A stretch of DNA of 21,264 nt. It comes from a virus. Shown here piece after piece: positions 6,945 through 12,530 of the stretch. The notes below the pieces were generated by a model. That model did no database searches, was not told the DNA's origin, and was given only the letters and a program-made list of their open reading frames with translations. The translations under genes were made by a program, and so were the position numbers. The stretch lies in IMG/VR virus record IMGVR_UViG_3300024346_000611, positions 1-21,264 of that record; one strand, 5' to 3'. Within the stretch, counting starts at the first letter, position 1, and every line of letters begins with the position of its first letter.

Positions 6945-6980
6945 GTTTGTGTTTGTGTTTGTGTTTGTGTTTATGTTTGA
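6945..6980 (-). repeat. Hexanucleotide tandem repeat in a leader (ACAAAC)
   Basis: On the plus strand GTTTGT occurs four times exactly (6945-6968), followed by two imperfect units (GTTTAT, GTTTGA). On the minus strand this reads (ACAAAC)n immediately upstream of the ATG at 6941, so it is the 5' leader of the virion-protein gene. It would give an unstructured A/C-rich leader without a Shine-Dalgarno sequence. The unit number may vary by slippage. Confidence 0.9.
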
Positions 6981-7006
6981 CTTGGGTTTTACAGTTCCCT
7001 ACTGTT

Positions 7007-7465
7007 TTATTTTTTCATACCGCACATTGATGCGATACCTTTTTTCATTAATATAGCTGGTTTAGCTAAAGCTTTCATCATAGCCGCGGGTGCTCCGTCT
7101 CCTGCATATCCCATGTCACCACCAACTATTGATTGTGAATCAGGTGTCATATCTTCAGTTAAAACGTTATGACCCATGTCACCAGACATTTTAATAGGCA
7201 TTGTTTCGTCACCAACCTGCATTGTAGTAGCTGAAGGATCTTTTTTTAAAGTTTCTGCTTTAATAAAACCTAAGTTTTTTGTTGCTGGTTCTCCATACAT
7301 TTTAGGTGCGTGGTCACTACCACACATCTTAGGAGCATGCTTATCGTGCTCACTGTTCTCTAGATAATGTAATCTAGCTTTGTCTGTTAAGTCTTTATTA
7401 TAAGCCTCTTTAGCATCGTATTTTTGTCCCGAGTATCTCGGGTGATTTCCTGAGTATTGTCCCAT
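7007..7465 (-). CDS. Hypothetical protein with HAPKM repeats
   Basis: 152 residues, no recognised domain. The N-terminus MGQYSGNHPRYSGQKYDAKE is polar. It contains two tandem copies of HAPKM(C/Y)G (43-49 and 52-58) and later a related MPIKMSGDMG, echoing the SPxK-type short motifs in nearby genes. The C-terminal 40 residues are Ala/Met/Lys-rich (AMMKALAKPAILMKKGIASM) and likely form an amphipathic helix. It is probably disordered overall. It is part of a run of small genes between the winged-helix gene and the virion-protein gene. A structural or internal virion protein is possible, but no function can be assigned. Confidence 0.65.
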   Translation of the reverse strand: MGQYSGNHPRYSGQKYDAKEAYNKDLTDKARLHYLENSEHDKHAPKMCGSDHAPKMYGEPATKNLGFIKAETLKKDPSATTMQVGDETMPIKMSGDMGHNVLTEDMTPDSQSIVGGDMGYAGDGAPAAMMKALAKPAILMKKGIASMCGMKK

Positions 7466-7473
7466 TTTTTTAT

Positions 7474-7770
7474 TTATTTAAATTTATCTAATATATTTGT
7501 TGCTTTTTTACCAATCATGTGTTTAGCTGTTTTTGCAAAAAGACTTACTTTTTCACTAAACGTCTTTGGCACAGTATTATCATGCTTCCAGTCTAACTTA
7601 TCATAAACATCCCTTCTTCCTTTACTACCAGGAGGATTATCTTTTAGCATTTGACTTTTAATTGCGTCTACTCCTTTGCTTTTAAGATCAGAGCTAGACA
7701 CTTGTATTGAAGAACCGTCGTCTTGCAATACATTTTTTTTATCGTGATGATTTTTAATTGGTGATGGCAT
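7474..7770 (-). CDS. Small SPxK-motif protein
   Basis: 98 residues starting MPSPIKNHHDKKN, that is, with the SP(I/L)K motif directly at the N-terminus as in the HEMVH protein. The rest is charged and mostly helical (KVSLFAKTAKHMIGKKATNI near the end), with a Ser-rich middle. No enzyme motif is present. It begins 13 bases after the upstream stop and ends nine bases before the next start. Its likely relevance is as another member of the motif-sharing set; function unknown. Confidence 0.65.
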   Translation of the reverse strand: MPSPIKNHHDKKNVLQDDGSSIQVSSSDLKSKGVDAIKSQMLKDNPPGSKGRRDVYDKLDWKHDNTVPKTFSEKVSLFAKTAKHMIGKKATNILDKFK

Positions 7771-7782
7771 TGTTATATTTTT

Positions 7783-8214
7783 TTAGCATTTCCAACGCTT
7801 ACGCGCTGCTTTACCTCTTTCGCCAGTCCAACCTTTGGACCTAGCACAAAATGATTTTCTTCTTTTAGCAGCTTTACTACCTGGTTTTACGTCACCTGTA
7901 ACTGCTGTCTTTAATTTACTACCCGGGTTTTTTCTTCTATACTCTTTAACGCCTTTACTAGTCATACCAGCGCCTTCTTCTTTTGTTCTAAAGTTTCTTC
8001 CTTTGCCCTTAGTAGTTTTTCTTATTTCCTTTTTTGCACGTTTTTTTTTTAATGGACCGTCTAAAACGTCACCTTCCATTTTTACAGGAACACAATTAGG
8101 AACTTTTCTACCTCCTTTTGTTTTCATACCTACCATTTCGTAGTTTTTCCAACAAGGGCCTTTTTTTTGCAAAGGACTTGTTTTAGCTGAGTGCTGAATT
8201 TTACCTATAAACAT
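7783..8214 (-). CDS. Basic phage protein with VPNCVP and KRRKSFCAR motifs
   Basis: 143 residues and strongly basic. The N-terminal part has AKTSPLQKKGPCWKNYEMVG and KVPNCVPVK (38-46), a Cys/Trp pattern I know from small phage proteins of marine cyanophages and pelagiphages. The C-terminal half, from about residue 80, has GAGMTSKGVKEYRRKNPGSK and SKAAKRRKSFCARSKGW, the signature of another widespread marine-phage family of unknown function. This gene therefore joins two motifs I know from separate proteins. The many Lys/Arg residues and the final RKRWKC suggest nucleic-acid contact, for example a DNA-associated internal head protein. The start at 8214 overlaps no stop and lies one base after the preceding stop. 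Function unproven. Confidence 0.7.
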   Translation of the reverse strand: MFIGKIQHSAKTSPLQKKGPCWKNYEMVGMKTKGGRKVPNCVPVKMEGDVLDGPLKKKRAKKEIRKTTKGKGRNFRTKEEGAGMTSKGVKEYRRKNPGSKLKTAVTGDVKPGSKAAKRRKSFCARSKGWTGERGKAARKRWKC

Positions 8215-8215
8215 A

Positions 8216-8437
8216 TTACCCTAATTTAGCGCGTTTAGTTATTGGTATTCCAGATTCGCATGTACGACAAGGAGCTTTTAGTATTTGCATACCGCTTATA
8301 CCTGAGCTTGAACCTTCTCCATGAGATCTTCCAGCTTGATCTAAAGGACCGTCCCAAACATGAGACTCACCAACTATACCAACCTTAGTTCCTGGTTTTA
8401 ATTTTTCCATTGCTGGATCGTATTTTGAATGATGCAT
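8216..8437 (-). CDS. Small CxxC hypothetical protein
   Basis: 73 residues with Gly/Ser-rich middle (GRSHGEGSSSGISG) and a C-terminal APCRTCESGIP with a CxxC pair that could bind a metal or form a disulphide. The DGPLDQAG segment resembles DGPLKKKR in the next gene, which may be a shared short motif or chance. No family recognised. The A-rich leader before its ATG has no Shine-Dalgarno sequence. Confidence 0.55.
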   Translation of the reverse strand: MHHSKYDPAMEKLKPGTKVGIVGESHVWDGPLDQAGRSHGEGSSSGISGMQILKAPCRTCESGIPITKRAKLG

Positions 8438-8448
8438 AATTTATGTTT

Positions 8449-9459
8449 TTATGTTGTTTTTTGTTTTTGTTTAAAAATACCTGCTATTTTATTTAAAGCA
8501 TGTCTTACCCTACTATCACCACCTCTCTTTGTAAATTTGTCGAATTTTTTTTGTATTCTAGCTGATTTGTTTATTTTACCAGCATCAAATGCTTCTTTTA
8601 TTCTAGCCTTGTAAGTTTGGTTATCTTTTTTATAAGCAGCAGTATATGGATTCATGTGTGGGTTTGTAACTTCTGTTTTAAGTTGATTTGACGGGCTGTC
8701 TAAAAAATTATATTTTTTTTCGCCATTTGGATTATTGTTTATAGTAACAGATGGTGTGCTAGAACTCCTAGACGGATTAGAATAAGAACCGGTTAAACCA
8801 GAACCTGTTGAGTCCGTTGGTAAAGGCGCTAATCCAGGCATAGTTTCATAAACACCTTTAGTATCTCTATTGTAATTTGTTTTACCTCCACTAGAAGCAA
8901 TGTCTCCTAAACTTTGCATAGAATTTTTTAAGTTTTCTAAAGCACTATAAGCAGATGTAGGAGGATTTTTAAGAGCTATAGGTGAGTTTGCTTGTTCTTG
9001 AATATAAGAAGGTACTATACCGTTATTTACAGCAGCATTTCTTTCCATGTTATTCCCATACATAGCATTAGCATTAGATACTTCGCTTTGGCTAAAAGTA
9101 CTAGGTACGTTTGATTGACTAGGTATTATATTAGGTGCACCTGTTGGTCCAAATTGGTTTAATTCTTGCTGTGATTTCATGTATTGTGATTGTTTTTGAT
9201 CCATAAACTGTTGCATTGTTAGTTGTCCAGAATGTAAAGAAGGTTTAGATGTTCCAAGAGGATCATATATATTTTGGTTATTACTTATATCAGCGCCATA
9301 TTTGTCAACGTTTTTTTGTTGAAAACTTGGATCATAATAAGCAGAACCAGGGACTGATTTTAATGAATCAATTCTAGCTTCATCTGCTATTTTTTTTTCT
9401 TCAACTTGATTTGCTAATTGAGTTCCGTGAGAATATAATCTATTTGATCTAAAGCCCAT
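8449..9459 (-). CDS. Large disordered Asn/Gln/Ser-rich protein
   Basis: 336 residues from the start MGFRSNRLYSHGTQ at 9459, whose ATG follows the upstream TAA by one base; a start at 9486 would add nine residues (MLIKIKIDK) and overlap by 26 bases, so I prefer 9459. Composition is rich in Asn, Gln, Ser, Pro and Tyr, with several coiled or extended segments and a Lys/Arg-rich C-terminus (about 260-336, ending KIAGIFKQKQKTT). It contains NSPIALKN, a weak version of the SPxK motif. No enzyme motif or membrane segment. It could be a virion-internal or tail-associated protein, or a scaffold. Confidence is high that it is a gene, low for role. Confidence 0.68.
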   Translation of the reverse strand: MGFRSNRLYSHGTQLANQVEEKKIADEARIDSLKSVPGSAYYDPSFQQKNVDKYGADISNNQNIYDPLGTSKPSLHSGQLTMQQFMDQKQSQYMKSQQELNQFGPTGAPNIIPSQSNVPSTFSQSEVSNANAMYGNNMERNAAVNNGIVPSYIQEQANSPIALKNPPTSAYSALENLKNSMQSLGDIASSGGKTNYNRDTKGVYETMPGLAPLPTDSTGSGLTGSYSNPSRSSSTPSVTINNNPNGEKKYNFLDSPSNQLKTEVTNPHMNPYTAAYKKDNQTYKARIKEAFDAGKINKSARIQKKFDKFTKRGGDSRVRHALNKIAGIFKQKQKTT

Positions 9460-9460
9460 T

Positions 9461-9907
9461 TTATCTATTTTTATCTTTATTAACATTATAAATAGCCTTT
9501 GTAAGTACCTTATCAGTATAACTTTTGCATTTTATAATATTGTTTCTTCTAATACTAGTAGGTATATCTTCTTCACCTAACATTATTTTGTATATTTTAT
9601 TAATAAGTTGCTTAAATTTAAAAGATACTTTATATATATTATATTTTTGAGTTGTTCTATTTCTATTTCTCCAAACAACAATCCAATCTTTATTTTTAAG
9701 CTTATTCCATCTTCTGTTATTCCAGCTGTACGAATAAGTACCTTTTATAAAATCTTTTTTAGTAAAGTAATCTATAGAATCTAAGTATATCAATAACTCA
9801 AGCTCAGCATCTGTTAAGTCGTTGTTTTTACAAGCCCATTTGCGTATTATACGGTAATGTTTTAGTAGGTTTAATTCTTTTAAATCACCTGCATCTAGCT
9901 TTCTCAT
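9461..9907 (-). CDS. Winged-helix (MarR-like) DNA-binding protein, putative
   Basis: 148 residues. The segment LLKHYRIIRKWACKNND, a helical stretch (LTDAELELLIYLDSIDYFTK), then DFIKGTYSYSWNNRRWNKLK and the wing-like IVVWRNRNRTTQKYNIYKVS together fit a MarR-type winged-helix. I recall close relatives in marine phages labelled as MarR-type regulators. It may regulate phage or host transcription. Its ATG overlaps the stop of groES in an ATGA junction, so it is coupled to the chaperonin genes. No ligand-binding pocket can be assessed from sequence. Confidence 0.65.
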   Translation of the reverse strand: MRKLDAGDLKELNLLKHYRIIRKWACKNNDLTDAELELLIYLDSIDYFTKKDFIKGTYSYSWNNRRWNKLKNKDWIVVWRNRNRTTQKYNIYKVSFKFKQLINKIYKIMLGEEDIPTSIRRNNIIKCKSYTDKVLTKAIYNVNKDKNR

Positions 9908-10164
9908 TTAACAACGACCACATCTTGTGATTTTATTATGTGGTATATTTTTTTATTAAATTCTATTTTATGACCAGCGTGCCTATCAAAAAATATTTCA
10001 TCTTTTTCTTTAACTCCCTCTACATCCAAGCCTACACTAATTACTTTAGCTTCTCTGTATCTTAAATCTTCTTTTTGATTTTCTGAAAGAAGTAAACCAC
10101 CTTTTGTGGTTGTTGTACCTTCTTTTTTTATATCTATAATTAAATTTCTACCTATTGCTTTCAT
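9904..10164 (-). CDS. groES: Co-chaperonin GroES
   Basis: 86 residues, the usual size for phage cpn10. MKAIGRNLIIDIKKEG matches the N-terminal strand, TTTTKGGLLLSENQKEDLRYR the mobile loop that contacts GroEL (GGLLL in place of GGIVL), and DEIFFDRHAGHKIEFNKKIY with IKSQDVVVVK the later barrel strands and C-terminus. The protein caps the GroEL ring to fold substrate proteins. Its start overlaps the end of groEL by 17 bases, and its stop overlaps the next start. The (R)YRxAKVIS-type segment is the variant I associate with phage GroES proteins rather than with host copies. Confidence 0.92.
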   Translation of the reverse strand: MKAIGRNLIIDIKKEGTTTTKGGLLLSENQKEDLRYREAKVISVGLDVEGVKEKDEIFFDRHAGHKIEFNKKIYHIIKSQDVVVVK

Positions 10165-11701
10165 CTATTCTTAAATTATTGATTACACAATTTGTAGATA
10201 AAATAGTTGTTGCCACAGAAGCCGCATTTTTTAAAGCGCTTTTAGTAACTAATAAGGGATCAATTATTCCTTGATTAGTCATATTTACCATATTTCCTGT
10301 AACCACATCTAAACCAAAACAATCATTTTTTGGATAATTTATTTTTAGTCCAGCGTTTGTTAGTATTGTTTCGTAAGGAGCTTTAATAGCTTTAGCTAAA
10401 ACCTTACCTGCAATAGTTTCTGCATTTATATGGTTAGAAGCATTTAACAAAGCTATACCACCTCCAGGAACAATACCTTCTTTAACAGCGGCTTTTGTAG
10501 CACAAATAGCATCTTCAACCCTATCCATCTTCTCTTTAAGTTCTATTTCAGAATTAGCACCTACTTTTACTACAGCTATCTTTGAAGATAACATTGCTAA
10601 TCTTTTTTCTAAACTTATTATTTGATCAGGTATCTTACATGTTAAAAGCTTTTTCTTTATGTCTTTAATTATTTCAAAGCACTCGTTGTTCTGAGATTCA
10701 AACTGAAGTATAGTATCTTGATCGCTAGTTATTGATTTAAAACATGCTCCTAAGTGTTCTATTTCAATTAAATCCATATCGTCACCTAAATCCTCGTTTA
10801 TTAAAGTAGCGCCAGTTAGAAGCGCTAGATCATCAAACATTTGTTTTCTGTTTACACCTAAAACTGGTGCTGATATAACGTTTACTTTTATGTTACCTTT
10901 AGTTTTATTCATTGCTAAAGCAGATAAAACCTCGGGGCTTAAGTCAGCTATAATTAATAATGGTTTATTATTTTTTATAACATATTCTAAGACACTTTGT
11001 ATTTGTCTTATGTTTTCAACGTTATTTTCTATCAACAAAACTAAAGGGTTGTTTAGTTCTGCTGTTTTTTTAATTTTATTAGTAACAAAGTGAGGGCTTA
11101 ATAATCCTTTAAAATACTGAGAGCCTTCTATTGTTTCTAACTCTGTTTTATCAGAGTCTGACTGCTCCATCATTACTACACCTGTATTATTTACAGATTT
11201 AAAAGCTTCACCTATTAAGTTACCTAGTTTTTTATCATTATTAGTAGATATAGTAGCTATTTGATTAACCATGTTATTCTTTATGGGTTTTGATATTTTA
11301 CATAAATACTCTATAACCTCATCAACAGCTTTGTTTATACCTTCTTTTAACTCTCTATTGTTTGTTTTTTCTTGTACTTTATAAGCCTCTTGCAGTATTG
11401 CGTAGGCTAAAACAGTGGCTGTGGTAGTGCCGTCTCCCGCTTCTTTTACAGTTTTTTTTGCAGCTTGCTTTAATAAGTTGCAACCTAAGTTTTCTACTGG
11501 GTTTCTTAACACTACGCTTTCAGCGACTGTAACTCCATCTTTTGTTATCATTGGGTTTCCAAACTGGTCTTCTAATAAAACGCAACTACCACCAGCTCCT
11601 AAAGTTGAGCGAACAGCGTTTGCTAGTTTTTCTATACCAATAAAAACCTCTTCCTTAGCTTGTTTTCCAAAACTAAGGTTTTTTACTATTTTGTCTGACA
11701 T
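10148..11701 (-). CDS. groEL: Chaperonin GroEL (cpn60)
   Basis: 517 residues, about 30 shorter than bacterial GroEL. The ATP site is intact: TKDGVTVA (53-60, with Asp55) and GDGTTTATVLA (89-99). RVEDAICATKAAVKEG carries the Asp equivalent to catalytic Asp398, and PGGGIALL at 412-419 is the nucleotide-contacting glycine segment. The TLGPxGRN segment is changed to TLGAGGSC (33-40). The C-terminus ends IDESNR without the Gly-Gly-Met tail, which accounts for much of the shorter length. The hydrophobic apical substrate-binding region is kept (LLSPHFVTNKIKKTAELNNP). It folds proteins in the cytoplasm with GroES, likely capsid or fibre proteins of this phage. It lies directly upstream of groES with a 17-base overlap. 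Leader has a repeated CAATTTAATT and no Shine-Dalgarno sequence. Confidence 0.96.
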   Translation of the reverse strand: MSDKIVKNLSFGKQAKEEVFIGIEKLANAVRSTLGAGGSCVLLEDQFGNPMITKDGVTVAESVVLRNPVENLGCNLLKQAAKKTVKEAGDGTTTATVLAYAILQEAYKVQEKTNNRELKEGINKAVDEVIEYLCKISKPIKNNMVNQIATISTNNDKKLGNLIGEAFKSVNNTGVVMMEQSDSDKTELETIEGSQYFKGLLSPHFVTNKIKKTAELNNPLVLLIENNVENIRQIQSVLEYVIKNNKPLLIIADLSPEVLSALAMNKTKGNIKVNVISAPVLGVNRKQMFDDLALLTGATLINEDLGDDMDLIEIEHLGACFKSITSDQDTILQFESQNNECFEIIKDIKKKLLTCKIPDQIISLEKRLAMLSSKIAVVKVGANSEIELKEKMDRVEDAICATKAAVKEGIVPGGGIALLNASNHINAETIAGKVLAKAIKAPYETILTNAGLKINYPKNDCFGLDVVTGNMVNMTNQGIIDPLLVTKSALKNAASVATTILSTNCVINNLRIDESNR

Positions 11702-11710
11702 TTTGAATTA

Positions 11711-11730
11711 AATTAAATTGAATTAAATTG
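11711..11730 (-). repeat. Short direct repeat in the groEL leader
   Basis: AATTAAATTG occurs twice in tandem on the plus strand, reading (CAATTTAATT)2 on the minus strand, then a partial third unit just before the groEL ATG. Low-complexity, unstructured leader; may be chance in AT-rich DNA, or an expression feature like the hexanucleotide leader at 6945-6980. Confidence 0.75.
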
Positions 11731-11733
11731 TTT

Positions 11734-12054
11734 TTATTTAAATGTTTTTACAACCTTTGGCCCTTTAGTATACTCTATTTTTTTAGAGTAATGACTTACA
11801 GAACTATCTATAGCTTGCTCGGCTCCTTCAATTGTTTCCCTTCTAGTAACATCTAGCCAGTTTTCACAGCACGTGTCTTTTTCAGGATCACAGTCACAAT
11901 TAAAATCTTTGTGCTCTGTTTGAAAGAATCCATTTGGTAGTTGAACAATTCTCCAGTTTTTCTTTTCTGAGAGATGTTTCCAAAGTTTTATTTGGTCTTC
12001 GGAGATTTGTGGTTGACTATTCCACGTATTAGTCTTGTAATAAAAATACGTCAT
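11734..12054 (-). CDS. Hypothetical protein with Cys cluster
   Basis: 106 residues. A Trp/Tyr-rich N-terminal part (MTYFYYKTNTWNSQP, later LSEKKNWRIVQLPNGFFQTE) is followed by FNCDCDPEKDTCCENWLDVT, with four Cys in eleven residues (a CxC and a CC), a possible metal site or disulphide cluster. A helical segment follows (VTRRETIEGAEQAIDSSVSH). No family recognised with certainty. It is the first gene after the 89-base spacer, and groEL follows after 32 bases, so the two may be transcribed together. Confidence 0.65.
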   Translation of the reverse strand: MTYFYYKTNTWNSQPQISEDQIKLWKHLSEKKNWRIVQLPNGFFQTEHKDFNCDCDPEKDTCCENWLDVTRRETIEGAEQAIDSSVSHYSKKIEYTKGPKVVKTFK

Positions 12055-12105
12055 CGGTATTGGTTTTAAATTAATTTTGGTTATTGCTCTATCCCGAGCA
12101 GGGTA

Positions 12106-12113
12106 TATTTATA
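12106..12113 (-). promoter_or_regulatory. Possible T4-type late promoter (TATAAATA)
   Basis: TATAAATA on the minus strand, in the longest intergenic gap of the window (12055-12143), about 52 bases upstream of the ATG at 12054 and ahead of the groEL/groES genes. A small hairpin (TGCTC, loop, GAGCA at 12085-12100) lies between it and the start. The octamer is short and AT-rich, so chance is not excluded. Confidence 0.32.
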
Positions 12114-12143
12114 TTATCACTGGTTTTTAGTAAAATTTACCTA

Positions 12144-12521
12144 CTATTCTTCTTCTTCAACACCTGGTGTTGGAGCTGGAGCTGGATTCATCCATGTAAA
12201 ATACAAGTCTTCGTTTACTGGTGTAATTTGAGATTGTATATTTGCAGCTATGCGAGCTTGCATTGTAGAAACATCTGCAGCATCTTCTAACCACCCAATA
12301 ACTACATTTTCAAAAGCTTCAGTATCTTCGTAAGGCACAAAAGGCTCACCTGCTACATAAACAAAATCTTGAAAACTTGTAACATTGTCTGCATAAGTAA
12401 CACCCCCGGATTCTTCGTAACCTACGTAATTATATTCCACTCTAAAAATTACATTGTCTTCGCCTTCTGATTGAATATGAGCATTCATTTGTGATATTTC
12501 CCACTTATAAGTAATTGCCAT
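12144..12521 (-). CDS. Conserved small protein downstream of the tail fibre
   Basis: 125 residues starting MAITYKWEISQMNAHIQSEG. A beta-rich part (DNVIFRVEYNYVGYEESG) and an acidic central part are followed by a helix (IGWLEDAADVSTMQARIAAN) and a Pro/Ala/Glu tail (NPAPAPTPGVEEEE). I recall proteins beginning MAxTYxWEI next to fibre genes in marine cyanophages and pelagiphages, with no settled function. It starts nine bases after the giant fibre gene, so it is probably made with it and may be a fibre-associated virion or assembly protein. Confidence 0.72.
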   Translation of the reverse strand: MAITYKWEISQMNAHIQSEGEDNVIFRVEYNYVGYEESGGVTYADNVTSFQDFVYVAGEPFVPYEDTEAFENVVIGWLEDAADVSTMQARIAANIQSQITPVNEDLYFTWMNPAPAPTPGVEEEE

Positions 12522-12530
12522 AATTTTATT

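Noticed and set aside
6991-7005. ACAGT/ACTGT hairpin after the gene at 7007
   Set aside because: Only five base pairs and no T-run in the coding direction; not a convincing terminator.
9459-9486. Start at 9486 for the disordered protein (adds MLIKIKIDK)
   Set aside because: It needs a 26-base overlap, whereas the ATG at 9459 follows the upstream stop by one base and gives MGFRS, in keeping with spacing elsewhere.
12085-12100. TGCTC/GAGCA hairpin in the 12055-12143 spacer as a terminator
   Set aside because: Only five base pairs and no T-run; it lies after a possible promoter, so it is at best a leader structure.
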